Below, piece after piece: positions 17,125 through 26,424 of a DNA stretch of 64,000 nt. Positions within the stretch are counted from its first letter, which is position 1. Every line of letters starts with the position of its first letter. Source of the DNA: Bradyrhizobium sp. CB3481 (lineage in GTDB: Bacteria > Pseudomonadota > Alphaproteobacteria > Rhizobiales > Xanthobacteraceae); the NCBI RefSeq assembly GCF_029714305.1, contig NZ_CP121647.1, positions 496,001 to 560,000 of the forward strand, read 5' to 3'. The notes beneath the pieces were generated by a model that made no database searches, was not told the origin of the DNA, and saw only the letters and a list, made by a program, of their open reading frames with translations. Position numbers and translations under genes: made by a program.

Positions 17125-17205
17125 CGTCATTCCGGGGCATCGCGCAGCGATGAACCCGGAATCTCGAGATTCCGGGTCTGGTCCTTCGGACCATCCCGGA
17201 ATGAC
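17125..17205 (+). repeat. REP-like palindromic repeat, family A copy 2
   Basis: The same 82-bp type element as at 11662 and 18524, here between hmgA and fahA. Inner arms include TCTCGAGA and GGTCCTTCGGACC. It may act as an RNA hairpin between the two cistrons. Confidence 0.85.
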
Positions 17206-17244
17206 TGCGGTGAGAGTTCGTCGCGATATTAGCAGGACAGCATT

Positions 17245-18516
17245 GTGCCCCATCCCAACGACCCCAAACTCCGTTCCTTCATCGACGTCGCCCCCAATTC
17301 TCATTTCCCGATCCAGAATCTCCCTTACGGCGTGTTCTCCGCCAAGGACGGCCTCGCCCCGCGCGTCGGTGTCGCAATCGGCGATTACGTGCTCGACCTC
17401 TGGGAACTTGAACAGGACGGACGGCTGGATTTTCTTGAACCAGTCGTGTTTGCCGGCGGCGGGCTGAACCACTTCATGTCGTTGGGTCCAAAGGTCTGGT
17501 CGAAAACCCGCGCGCGGATCAGCGAGCTGTTGCGGCACGATCACCCCGAGCTGCGCGACAATGAAAGCCTGCGCAAGCGCGCACTGGTGCCGATGGCCGA
17601 CGTCAAACTGCATCTGCCATTCTTGGTGAACGGCTACACTGATTTCTATTCCTCGAAAGAGCACGCCACCAATGTCGGCGTGATGTTCCGCGGCAAGGAT
17701 AATGCGCTGCAGCCGAACTGGCTGCACATGCCGATCGGCTATAACGGCCGCGCCTCGACGGTGGTCGTCAGCGGCACGCCGGTCCGCCGCCCGCGCGGGC
17801 AGTTGAAGCCGCCGACGGCTGACATGCCGAGCTTTGGGCCGTGCAAGCGGCTCGATTTCGAACTCGAGATGGGTGTCGTGGTCGGCCAGCCGTCTGTGAT
17901 GGGCGAGATGCTCACCGAGAAGCAGGCCGAGGAGATGATCTTCGGCTTCGTGATCCTGAACGACTGGAGCGCGCGCGATATCCAGCAATGGGAATATGTG
18001 CCGCTCGGTCCGTTCCAGGCCAAGGCGTTCGCGACCTCGATCAGCCCGTGGGTCGTGACGCGCGAGGCGCTGGAGCCGTTCCGCCTCCATGGCCCCGCGC
18101 AGGAGCCAAAACCGCTGCCGTATTTGCGGCAGACGCAGCCGAACAATTACGACATGGCGCTCGAAGTCGATTTGCGCGCCGCGCCGATGAATACAGCGAA
18201 GAACATCAGCCGTACGAACTTCAAGTACATGTACTGGTCGTCGGTGCAGCAACTGGTGCACCACGCCTCCAGCGGCTGCGCGATGAATGTCGGCGATCTC
18301 CTAGGCAGCGGTACCATCTCCGGCCCGGAGAAGGACCAGCGCGGCAGCCTCCTTGAAATAAGCTGGAACGGCACCGAACCGGTCGAACTCGCCGAGGGCG
18401 TCAAGCGCTCGTTCCTGGAAGACGGCGATACGCTCGTGATGCGCGGCTGGTGCCAGGGCGACGGCTACCGCGTCGGATTTGGCGAAGTCGAGGGGACGAT
18501 TCTGGCGGCGGGGTAA
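17245..18516 (+). CDS. fahA: Fumarylacetoacetase
   Basis: A 423-residue enzyme that hydrolyses fumarylacetoacetate to fumarate and acetoacetate, the last step of tyrosine breakdown. Family landmarks are the N-terminal SH3-like domain with FPIQNLPYGVFS, the metal-binding region around DFYSSKEHATNVG, the FELEMGVVVG strand and GDLLGSGTISGP near the C-terminus. The start is a GTG at 17245 with CAGGAC ahead of it. It is 129 bp downstream of hmgA, separated by a palindromic repeat. Confidence 0.95.
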   Translation: MPHPNDPKLRSFIDVAPNSHFPIQNLPYGVFSAKDGLAPRVGVAIGDYVLDLWELEQDGRLDFLEPVVFAGGGLNHFMSLGPKVWSKTRARISELLRHDHPELRDNESLRKRALVPMADVKLHLPFLVNGYTDFYSSKEHATNVGVMFRGKDNALQPNWLHMPIGYNGRASTVVVSGTPVRRPRGQLKPPTADMPSFGPCKRLDFELEMGVVVGQPSVMGEMLTEKQAEEMIFGFVILNDWSARDIQQWEYVPLGPFQAKAFATSISPWVVTREALEPFRLHGPAQEPKPLPYLRQTQPNNYDMALEVDLRAAPMNTAKNISRTNFKYMYWSSVQQLVHHASSGCAMNVGDLLGSGTISGPEKDQRGSLLEISWNGTEPVELAEGVKRSFLEDGDTLVMRGWCQGDGYRVGFGEVEGTILAAG

Positions 18517-18523
18517 CTTGCTC

Positions 18524-18605
18524 CGTCATTCCGGGGCGATGCGAAGCATCGAACCCGGAATCTCGAGATTCCGGGTCTGGTCCTTCGGACCATCCCGGAA
18601 TGACG
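18524..18605 (+). repeat. REP-like palindromic repeat, family A copy 3
   Basis: 82 bp, nearly identical to the copy between hmgA and fahA, and immediately after the fahA stop. It lies between convergent genes and could double as a transcription stop. Confidence 0.85.
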
Positions 18606-18615
18606 ACGGCGACGC

Positions 18616-18927
18616 TCACCGCTCCTGCGGCGAAATATCTTTCAGCCGCGCACAATGGGCGGCGACGTCTTCCAGCGAATATTTCAAATGCACCCGCTTG
18701 TCCGACGGCACCTGCTTGGTCACGCAAACGCCCGGCCGCCGCTCGGTCGCGGGCCGGATCGGGCGCCGCTCGAACCCGCCGCCGCAGTTCGGGCAGACAT
18801 TGTGCAGCTTGTTGTCGGCACAGTCCGCGCAGAACGTGCATTCGTAGGAACAGATCCGCGCGTCCATCGCTGACGGCGGCAGGTCCTTGTCGCAATATTC
18901 GCAGTTGGGGCGGAGTTGCAGCGCCAT
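18616..18927 (-). CDS. DUF1272 zinc-ribbon-like protein
   Basis: A 103-residue protein with four closely spaced CxxC-type pairs (CEYCD, CSYECTFCADCA, CPNCGGGF), as in the DUF1272 family, indicating one or two structural zinc sites. The C-terminal third is basic and without motifs. It is convergent with fahA and separated from it by a palindromic repeat. Its role is unknown; its position beside the homogentisate cluster may be incidental. Confidence 0.85.
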   Translation of the reverse strand: MALQLRPNCEYCDKDLPPSAMDARICSYECTFCADCADNKLHNVCPNCGGGFERRPIRPATERRPGVCVTKQVPSDKRVHLKYSLEDVAAHCARLKDISPQER

Positions 18928-19031
18928 GGGTGTCTCGTGGTTTTGATTCCTCAGGGATCATCGCAAATCGGCCGAAAAACGCGAATGCCAAATTTCCCTC
19001 GAATTGCGCCATGCGCGAGCGGTGGGGCTTT

Positions 19032-19152
19032 CATCCTTCGAGACGCATCGCTCCGCGATGCTCCTCAGGATGAGGTCCTCTTTCTCCTCGGGATGAGGTC
19101 TTCTTTCCCCTCATGGTGAGGAGCATCGCGAAGCGACGCGTCTCGAACCATG
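19032..19152. repeat. Palindromic intergenic repeat, family C copy 1
   Basis: An inverted-repeat element whose ends read CATCCTTCGAGACGC and GCGTCTCGAACCATG, with inner CCTCAGGATGAGG / CCTCATGGTGAGGAGC arms. A related copy is at 33557-33653. Confidence 0.75.
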
Positions 19153-19163
19153 TGGCCCGGATG

Positions 19164-19646
19164 CTAACCTCGCAGCGGCAGCCGCGCGCTCTCCTTCAGC
19201 CTATCAAGCACGATCGAGGAGCGGACATGCGCCACGCTCTGGTGCGGCATCAGCACGTTGTTAACGAGATCGGAGAGGTCCTTCAGATCGCGCAGCACCG
19301 CCTTCAGCACGTAATCGGCGTCGCCGGTCAGCGAATAGGCTTCCTGGATGTCGTCGACGCGGTTCACCAGCGCGCGGAACTTCTTGGAATTGTCGGGCGA
19401 ATGCGTCGCCAGCGTGACGTGGATGAAGGCGATCAGGTTGAAGCCGAGCGCCTCGCCGGCGAGGTCGGCGTGATAGCCCGCGATCACTTTTTCCTCCTCC
19501 AGCCGCATTCGCCGCCGCGAGCATTGCGAGGCTGACAGCCCGACGAGGTCGGCGAGCTGCTGGTTGGTCAGGCGGCCGTCGTCCTGCAGCGCGGCGAGCA
19601 TTTTGAGGTCGAAGGTGTCTACGGAGATCATGCGCGAAATATCCAT
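19164..19646 (-). CDS. Lrp/AsnC family regulator divergent from hppD
   Basis: A 160-residue protein with an N-terminal helix-turn-helix (LNxDGRLTNxxLAxxVGLSxSQCSRRRMRLE type) and a C-terminal RAM/AsnC ligand-binding domain (about 75-155). It is divergent from hppD with a 107-bp gap, so it probably controls hppD and itself, with an aromatic amino acid or keto acid as effector; this is inferred. The ATG at 19646 is used; an ATG five codons later (19631) is equally plausible, and neither has a strong ribosome site. Confidence 0.88.
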   Translation of the reverse strand: MDISRMISVDTFDLKMLAALQDDGRLTNQQLADLVGLSASQCSRRRMRLEEEKVIAGYHADLAGEALGFNLIAFIHVTLATHSPDNSKKFRALVNRVDDIQEAYSLTGDADYVLKAVLRDLKDLSDLVNNVLMPHQSVAHVRSSIVLDRLKESARLPLRG

Positions 19647-19722
19647 TCGGTGCACGAAGCATGCATCATCATAGCCAAATGCAGGCCCGTATGCATGCAC
19701 TTTGCGCCGGTTACGACCGATA

Positions 19723-19736
19723 TTGATCCAGATCAA
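19723..19736. promoter_or_regulatory. FNR/FixK-type box
   Basis: TTGATCCAGATCAA is a perfect match to the TTGAT-N4-ATCAA anaerobox. It is centred about 24 bp before the hppD start codon and about 83 bp before the Lrp start. That spacing fits activation of the Lrp gene or blocking of hppD rather than classic hppD activation. Confidence 0.75.
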
Positions 19737-19753
19737 TTTTCGGGAGTTTCGCC

Positions 19754-20878
19754 ATGGGTCCGTTTCCGCACGATGCGCCGGCCGCCACCATCTCGTCAGA
19801 CAATCCGATGGGCACCGACGGGTTCGAATTCGTCGAATATGCGCATCCGAAGCCGGAAGAGCTGCACGCGCTGTTCAAGCTGATGGGCTATGTCCCGGTC
19901 GCCCGCCACAAGAGCAAGAAGATTACCGTCTACCGCCAGGGCGACATCAACTATCTCGTCAATGAGGAGTCCGGCAGTCACGGCCACGCCTTCGTCGCCG
20001 CGCACGGGCCCTGCGCGCCGTCGATGGCGTTTCGCGTGGTCGATGCGAACAAGGCCTATGAGCGGGCGCTCTCGCTCGGCGCCGAGCCGGCCGATATCCC
20101 GTCGGCGCAGAAGACGCTCGACGTTCCCGCAATCAAGGGCATCGGCAGCAGCTTGCTCTATTTCGTCGACCGCTACGGCGCCAAAGGCTCGGCCTATGAC
20201 CTCGAATTCGAATGGCTAGGCGCGCGGGACCCGCGGCCTGCCGGCGCCGGCCTCTATTACATCGACCATCTCACCCACAACGTCCATCGCGGCCGCATGG
20301 ATGTCTGGACCGGCTTCTACGAAAGACTCTTCAACTTCCGCCAGATCCGTTTCTTCGACATCGAGGGCCGCGCGTCCGGCCTATTCTCGCGCGCGCTGAC
20401 CAGTCCGGACGGCAAGATCCGGATTCCGATCAACGAGGACGCCGGCGATTCCGGTCAGATCGAGGAATATCTCAACACCTATCGCGGCGAGGGCATCCAG
20501 CACATCGCCTGCGGCGCCCGCGACATCTACCGCACCGTCGAGACGCTCCGCGCCTCCGGCCTGCCGTTCATGCCGTCGCCGCCGGATACCTATTTCGAGA
20601 AGATCGACACGCGTTTGCCGCAACATGGCGAGGACGTCGAGTGGCTGCAGACGAATGGCATTCTCATCGACGGCGAGGGCGTCGTCGACGGCGGCCAGAC
20701 AAAAGTGCTGCTGCAGATCTTCTCGGCGAACGCGATCGGGCCGATCTTCTTCGAATTCATCCAGCGCAAGGGTGACGATGGATTCGGCGAGGGTAATTTC
20801 AAGGCGCTGTTCGAATCGATCGAGGAGGATCAGATCCGGCGCGGGGTGTTGAAGGTTGGGCACGATCACGCGGCGTAA
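19754..20878 (+). CDS. hppD: 4-Hydroxyphenylpyruvate dioxygenase
   Basis: A 374-residue two-domain vicinal-oxygen-chelate enzyme that converts 4-hydroxyphenylpyruvate to homogentisate with O2. The iron-ligand histidines fall in YYIDHLTHNV and GIQHIACGA, and the glutamate in GPIFFEFIQRKGDDGFGEGNF, which also forms the family C-terminal signature. GGGAG lies 8 bp before the ATG. It supplies the substrate for hmgA 4 kb upstream and is divergent from an Lrp-type regulator, with an FNR/FixK box in the gap. Confidence 0.96.
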   Translation: MGPFPHDAPAATISSDNPMGTDGFEFVEYAHPKPEELHALFKLMGYVPVARHKSKKITVYRQGDINYLVNEESGSHGHAFVAAHGPCAPSMAFRVVDANKAYERALSLGAEPADIPSAQKTLDVPAIKGIGSSLLYFVDRYGAKGSAYDLEFEWLGARDPRPAGAGLYYIDHLTHNVHRGRMDVWTGFYERLFNFRQIRFFDIEGRASGLFSRALTSPDGKIRIPINEDAGDSGQIEEYLNTYRGEGIQHIACGARDIYRTVETLRASGLPFMPSPPDTYFEKIDTRLPQHGEDVEWLQTNGILIDGEGVVDGGQTKVLLQIFSANAIGPIFFEFIQRKGDDGFGEGNFKALFESIEEDQIRRGVLKVGHDHAA

Positions 20879-20882
20879 TTGT

Positions 20883-20966
20883 TGTCGCCCCGGCGAAGGC
20901 CGGGGCCACCAGTTATTTCGGTCACAACGATTCGTGGTTATGGGTCCCGGCCTTCGCCGGGACGAC
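20883..20966. repeat. Palindromic intergenic repeat, family D
   Basis: Inverted arms GTCGCCCCGGCGAAGGCCGGGG and CCCGGCCTTCGCCGGGACGAC flank about 40 bp. It lies between convergent hppD and racemase-like genes. Confidence 0.75.
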
Positions 20967-20970
20967 GGCG

Positions 20971-22077
20971 TCATCGCTTCCACGCACTTACCAACTCCGC
21001 CAGCTCCACCTTCTCCGGCTCGCGGATCGCCGACGGCGTTCGCGAAAACCGCGGCGCCGGCGCCGGCTGGGTCACGCCGTGGCGTTCGACGAACACTTTT
21101 CGCGCCGCCATGTGCGGATGCTTGGGTGCTTCCGCCATGGTCAGGATCGGTGCAAAGCAGATGTCGGTGCCTTCCATGATCTTGCACCAGTCCTCGCGCG
21201 TCTTGCTCTTAAAGACTCTTGTCAGCTTCTCCTTCAGGCCCGGCCACGCCTTGCGGTCCATCTGCGCATCGAAATCGGCGTCGGTCAGGCCGGCATGCTG
21301 GCGCAGCAGCGCGTAGAACTGCGGCTCGATCGAGCCGATCGAGATGAAGTTGCCGCAGGAGCATTCATAGACGCCGTAGAAATGCGCGCCGCCGTCGAGA
21401 AAATTCTGGTCGCGGCCCTCGGTCCAGCGCCCCATTGCGGTCATGTCGAAGAACATCGACATCAGCGAGGCCGCGCCGTCGCACATCGCTGCATCCACCA
21501 CCTGGCCCTTGCCGGATTTCGAGGCTTCCAAGAGCGCAGCCAGCACGCCGACCACGAGATAGAGCGCGCCGCCGCCGAAATCGCCGACCAAATTGAGCGG
21601 CGGCACCGGCTTTTCCTTTGTGCCGATCGCCGCCAGCGCGCCGGTAATGGAAATGTAGTTGATGTCGTGGCCGGCGGCGTTCGCGAGCGGGCCTTCCTGG
21701 CCCCAGCCGGTCATGCGGCCATAGACCAGCTTTGGATTGCGCGCGAGCACGACGTCCGGGCCAAGGCCGAGCCGCTCCATCACGCCGGGACGAAAGCCCT
21801 CGATCAGCGCATCGGCACCGGCGAGCAGATCGAGCACCCCCGCGATCGCCGCCTTGTCCTTCAGATCGAGCTCGACGACCTTGCGGCCGCGTCCCGCCGC
21901 CGACTTCATATTCTTCTTGGCGCCGACGCGGTCGAGCGTCACGACCTCCGCACCCATGTCGGCCAGCATCATGCAGGCGAACGGGCCCGGACCGATGCCC
22001 GCGAACTCGACGATGCGGAAGCCGGCAAGCGGGCCGGAGGTGCCGATAGCGGATTGGCTGGCTGGTTTGTCGAGCAC
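20971..22077 (-). CDS. CaiB/BaiF family, alpha-methylacyl-CoA racemase-like
   Basis: A 368-residue protein. In this family the racemases use a His-Asp-Glu set; here the matching segments are AGHDINYI (His), [12 protein letters not shown] (Asp) and IGSIEPQFY (Glu), all intact, which favours a 2-methylacyl-CoA racemase over a CoA transferase. Racemisation lets R-2-methyl-branched acyl-CoAs enter beta-oxidation. It is on the same strand as the coxMLS-type genes but 156 bp downstream and preceded by its own operator-like palindrome, so it may be a separate unit. Confidence 0.87.
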   Translation of the reverse strand: MLDKPASQSAIGTSGPLAGFRIVEFAGIGPGPFACMMLADMGAEVVTLDRVGAKKNMKSAAGRGRKVVELDLKDKAAIAGVLDLLAGADALIEGFRPGVMERLGLGPDVVLARNPKLVYGRMTGWGQEGPLANAAGHDINYISITGALAAIGTKEKPVPPLNLVGDFGGGALYLVVGVLAALLEASKSGKGQVVDAAMCDGAASLMSMFFDMTAMGRWTEGRDQNFLDGGAHFYGVYECSCGNFISIGSIEPQFYALLRQHAGLTDADFDAQMDRKAWPGLKEKLTRVFKSKTREDWCKIMEGTDICFAPILTMAEAPKHPHMAARKVFVERHGVTQPAPAPRFSRTPSAIREPEKVELAELVSAWKR

Positions 22078-22113
22078 GTGTTTTTCTCCCGGGAAAGCCT
22101 CACAAGGAGCGCC

Positions 22114-22136
22114 TTAATTAGTTGATTAGCTAAATT
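22114..22136. promoter_or_regulatory. Operator-like palindrome before the racemase gene
   Basis: An AT-rich inverted repeat around TTAGTTGATTAGCTAA (outer TTAG/CTAA arms), 37 bp before the racemase start. It resembles MarR/TetR-type operators. No regulator gene is adjacent. Confidence 0.35.
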
Positions 22137-22233
22137 GTCCCGCCGAAGCCAGCGCATGGCAAGCGAATCTTGGCCCAAAAGCAGTGCGGCGCGCATCGCT
22201 GCGCGCCGCATGCATGGCTTAAAGCGGGATAGA

Positions 22234-23034
22234 TCAGCCGGCCGCTTGCACCGCCCGCTGCGCCATCACCTTGATCAGGTTGGCGCGGTAGTCGGACGAG
22301 CCGTGGATGTCGCTCAGCAGGCCGTCGGCCGAAACCGTGACGCCGTCGATCGCGCCCGCCGACCAGTTCGCCTTCAATGCCGCCTCGATCGCGGAAACCC
22401 GCATGACGCCGCTCTGCGAAGCGCCGGTGGCGGCAACGCGGACGTCGCCGCCATGCGTCCGCGCCACGAACACGCCGGTCAGCGCGAAGCGCGAGGCCGG
22501 ATGCGGGAATTTGGCGTAGCCCGCCTTGTCGATCACGGGGAAATCGACCGCGGTGATGATCTCGCCGTCCTCCAGCGCCGTCGTGAACAGGCCCTGGAAG
22601 AAATCATCCGCCGCAATCGTGCGCTTGTTGGTCTTGATGGTCGCGTTCAGCGCCAGCACGGCGGCGGGATAATCCGCGGCCGGATCGTTGTTGGCGAGCG
22701 AGCCGCCGATGGTGCCGCGATGGCGCACGGCCGGATCGCCGATCTGCGAGGCGAGGGCGCACAGCGCCGGGATCGCCTTTCGCACGGTGGCATCCTGCGA
22801 CACCTCGTAATGCGTGGTCGCCGCCTTGATCTGGATGCCGGAGGTGGTTCCCGAGCAGCCGACGAGATCCTTGATCTTGGCGAGATCAATCACGTCGGAT
22901 GGCGAAGCCAGCCGCTGCTTCATCACAGGAAGCAGCGTCTGGCCGCCGGCAAGATATTTCGCCTCACTGCCTTTGGCGAAGAGCGCGGCTGCCTCATCGA
23001 CCGAGGAGGCGCGATGATAAGTGGTCTCGTACAT
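22234..23034 (-). CDS. Molybdenum hydroxylase FAD subunit (CoxM-like)
   Basis: A 266-residue FAD-binding subunit of the xanthine dehydrogenase/CO dehydrogenase family. The FAD motifs AGGQTLLPVMK (about residues 31-41) and TIGGSLANNDPAADYPAA (about 99-116) are both present. It follows the large subunit by 16 bp with a strong GGGAGGA site. It passes electrons from the iron-sulfur subunit to the acceptor. Gene order on this strand is S, L, M. Confidence 0.92.
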   Translation of the reverse strand: MYETTYHRASSVDEAAALFAKGSEAKYLAGGQTLLPVMKQRLASPSDVIDLAKIKDLVGCSGTTSGIQIKAATTHYEVSQDATVRKAIPALCALASQIGDPAVRHRGTIGGSLANNDPAADYPAAVLALNATIKTNKRTIAADDFFQGLFTTALEDGEIITAVDFPVIDKAGYAKFPHPASRFALTGVFVARTHGGDVRVAATGASQSGVMRVSAIEAALKANWSAGAIDGVTVSADGLLSDIHGSSDYRANLIKVMAQRAVQAAG

Positions 23035-23050
23035 GATGCGTCCTCCCTGA

Positions 23051-25390
23051 TTAACCGTGGATCGCGTGCCAGACGCGATCGGGCGTTGCTGGCATTTCCA
23101 GCTTGTTGTGGCCGATCGCGTCGGTGATGGCGTTGATGACCGCGGCCGAGGCGCCGATCGCGCCGGCTTCGCCGCAGCCCTTGACGCCGAGCGGGTTACT
23201 CGGACACAGCGTCGTGGTGTGCTGCACCTTGAACGACGGCAGGTCGTCGGCGCGCGGCATGGTGTAGTCCATGAACGAGGCCGTCACCGGCTGGCCGTTC
23301 TCGTTGTAGAGGGCGTGCTCGAGCAGCGCCTGCCCGATACCCTGGGCGAGGCCGCCATGGACCTGGCCCTCCACCACCATCGGATTGATCAGGCGGCCAA
23401 AATCGTCGGCGGCGACGAAGTTGACGAACGAGGTCTTGCCGGTTGCGGCATCGACCTCGACCTCGCAGATATACGCGCCGGCCGGGAAGGTGAAGTTGGT
23501 CGGGTCGTAGAAAGCGGTTTCCTTCAGGCCCGGCTCCATCCCGTCGGGCAGGTTGTGCGCGGTGTAGGCCGCGAGCGCGACCATCGGCAGCGCGATCGAC
23601 TTGTCGGTGCCGGTCACCTTGAACTCGCCGTTCTCGATGACGATGTCGTTCTCGCTCGCTTCCAGCGCGTGGGCGGCGATCTTCTTGGCCTTGGATTCGA
23701 TCTTCTCCATGGCCTTGACGATGGCGGTGCCGCCGACCGCGATCGAGCGCGAGCCGTAGGTACCCATGCCGAACTGCACCTTGTCGGTGTCGCCGTGCAC
23801 GATCGAGACCTGGCTGATCGGAACGCCCAGCCGCTCGGCGATCAGCTGGCAGAACGTGGTCTCGTGGCTCTGGCCGTGGCTGTGCGCACCGGTGAGCACC
23901 TCGATGGTGCCGACCGGATTGACGCGGATCTCGGCCGATTCCCACAGGCCGACGCCGGCGCCGAGCGAGCCGACCGCCTTCGACGGCGCGATGCCGCAGG
24001 CCTCGATGTAGCAGGATACGCCGATGCCGCGCAGCTTGCCTTCGGCTTTCGACTTGGCCTTGCGGGCCGCGAAGCCGGCGTAATCGATTGCCTTCATCGC
24101 CGCATCGATCGAGGCGTTAAAGTCACCAGCGTCATAGGCCATGATCACGGGCGTCTGGTAGGGGAATGTGGTGATAAAATTCTTCTTGCGCAGCTCGGCT
24201 GGATCGACCTTGAGCTGCCGCGCCGCGGTCTCCATCATGCGCTCGAGCAGGTAGCTCGCCTCGGGCCGGCCGGCGCCGCGATAGGCATCCACCGGCGTGG
24301 TGTTGGTGTAGACAGCCAGCACCTCGGCATAGATCGCGGGGATGACGTACTGGCCCGACAGCAGCGTCGCGTAGAGATAGGTCGGCACCGCCGAGGAGAA
24401 CAGCGACATATAGGCGCCGAAATTGGCGTGGGTCTTCACCCGCAAGCCGAGGATCTTGTTGTCCTTGTCGAATGCCATCTCGGCATGGGTGACGTGGTCG
24501 CGGCCATGCGCGTCGGTGAGGAAGGCTTCGGTGCGGTCGCCGGTCCACTTCACGGGGCGACCGACCTTCTTGGACGCCCACAGCGCCACCATCTCTTCCG
24601 GATAAATGTAGATTTTCGAGCCGAAACCGCCGCCGACGTCGGGCGCGATCACCCGCAGCTTGTGCTCGGGCGCGACGTTGTAGAACGCCGACAGCACGAG
24701 GCGGGCGACGTGCGGGTTCTGCGAGGTCGTGTAGAGCGTGAAATGCTCTTCCGCCGCGTCGTAATCGGCAATCGCCGCGCGCGGCTCCATCGCGTTCGGC
24801 ACCAGGCGGTTGTTGGTGAGGTCGAGGCTCACCACGTTGGCGGCCTTGGCAAAGGCGGCCTTGACCGCGGCCTCGTCGCCGAGGTGCCAGTCATAGATCA
24901 CATTGCCCGGCGCTTCCGGGTGCAGTTGCGGCGCGCCCGGCTTGATCGCGGCTGTGACATCGGCCACCGCCGGCAATTCTTCGTAATTGATAACCACGGC
25001 TTCGGCGGCATCGCGCGCCTGGTTCTTGGTCTCGGCGATCACCACCGCCACCGCTTGGCCGACGAACCGCACCGTCTCCGGCGCCATCGCCGGCCAGGCG
25101 CCCATCTTCATCGGCGAGCCGTCCTTGGAGGTAATGGCCCAGCCGCAGATCAGGTTGCCCATCTTGTCGTCGACGATCTGCTGGCCGGTCAGCACCGCGA
25201 TCACGCCCGGCATCTGCGCCGCCGCGGCGCTATCGATGCCCTTGATCTTCGCATGTGCATGCGGGCTGCGGATGAAGTGGGCGTGGGTCATGCCCAGCAG
25301 CTTGATGTCGTCGACGTAACGGCCCTTGCCGGTGATGAAACGGCGGTCTTCCTTGCGCACCACGCTTGCGCCAATGCCTTCAACGCCCAT
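23051..25390 (-). CDS. Molybdenum hydroxylase large subunit, form II CoxL-like
   Basis: A 779-residue molybdopterin-binding subunit. The active-site loop is AYRGAGR, the form II sequence, not AYXCSFR of true CO dehydrogenase (form I), so CO oxidation as a main activity is doubtful. The catalytic glutamate is in [12 protein letters not shown]. The start at 25390 follows GGGAGGACAGG; the in-frame TTG 15 bases upstream is less likely. Substrate is unknown; related enzymes oxidise N-heterocycles, aldehydes or aromatic CoA esters. Confidence 0.93.
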   Translation of the reverse strand: MGVEGIGASVVRKEDRRFITGKGRYVDDIKLLGMTHAHFIRSPHAHAKIKGIDSAAAAQMPGVIAVLTGQQIVDDKMGNLICGWAITSKDGSPMKMGAWPAMAPETVRFVGQAVAVVIAETKNQARDAAEAVVINYEELPAVADVTAAIKPGAPQLHPEAPGNVIYDWHLGDEAAVKAAFAKAANVVSLDLTNNRLVPNAMEPRAAIADYDAAEEHFTLYTTSQNPHVARLVLSAFYNVAPEHKLRVIAPDVGGGFGSKIYIYPEEMVALWASKKVGRPVKWTGDRTEAFLTDAHGRDHVTHAEMAFDKDNKILGLRVKTHANFGAYMSLFSSAVPTYLYATLLSGQYVIPAIYAEVLAVYTNTTPVDAYRGAGRPEASYLLERMMETAARQLKVDPAELRKKNFITTFPYQTPVIMAYDAGDFNASIDAAMKAIDYAGFAARKAKSKAEGKLRGIGVSCYIEACGIAPSKAVGSLGAGVGLWESAEIRVNPVGTIEVLTGAHSHGQSHETTFCQLIAERLGVPISQVSIVHGDTDKVQFGMGTYGSRSIAVGGTAIVKAMEKIESKAKKIAAHALEASENDIVIENGEFKVTGTDKSIALPMVALAAYTAHNLPDGMEPGLKETAFYDPTNFTFPAGAYICEVEVDAATGKTSFVNFVAADDFGRLINPMVVEGQVHGGLAQGIGQALLEHALYNENGQPVTASFMDYTMPRADDLPSFKVQHTTTLCPSNPLGVKGCGEAGAIGASAAVINAITDAIGHNKLEMPATPDRVWHAIHG

Positions 25391-25477
25391 GTCCTGTCCT
25401 CCCAACCGGAGTTATTGGTTTGCCGCCATTCGTTTCGAAAACGCGGCCTTGAATTCGGAAAACGTGCTGGCCGGCGG

Positions 25478-25963
<486 letters not shown>

Positions 25964-26424
25964 ACGTAGTTCCTCCCGATGTTTTGTAATTATTCCAATT
26001 AGAAACAGCGGCGCGGGAACTTGCAACTAGGATTTTTTTAAAGGCCCGTCATCGTGATGACATTCGTGCATGTGCAGCGACCCACGATGCGAATCTTTCT
26101 TACCCTCCCCTGGAGGGGAGGGTCGGCTCATATTGAGCGAAGCGAAATGTGAGACGGGGTGGGGTGATCTCTCCACTCGGGCACTGTTGGATGCGGAGAG
26201 ACCGTCACCCCGCCTCGGTTCGCATTTCATGCGAACCGATCCACGAGCGAGCTTCGCTCGTCTCGGACCCCTTCCAGGGGAGGATAAGAAGCCGGCCCCT
26301 TCCACACCCCTTGCCACCTTTGCCCGGATTTACGCCCCCTTATCCATTCTGCCTTAAGTTTGCGCACCGGATTGGGGGCTGGGCCTCCCGATGCCTGTTT
26401 TTCAGGATGAAAACGGGGGGTGAC
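25964..26424. other. Divergent intergenic region with repeat, 461 bp
   Basis: Contains the coxS-like promoter region, including ACTTGCAACTA at 26019-26029 (the complement of part of the MarR-side operator), an AT-rich run near 26030-26042, and a long palindromic repeat at 26103-26284. No gene is supported. Confidence 0.5.
26103..26284. repeat. Long palindromic repeat, family G
   Basis: Begins CCCTCCCCTGGAGGGGAGGG and ends in CCCCTTCCAGGGGAGG, with internal inverted arms (GTGAGACGGGGTGGGGTGA against TCACCCCGCCTC). Typical of dispersed non-coding repeats in this group of bacteria. Confidence 0.7.

Noticed and set aside
15940..18264. 774-codon minus-strand frame across hmgA and fahA
   Set aside because: Antisense to two well-recognised enzymes and crosses their intergenic repeat; no recognisable product.
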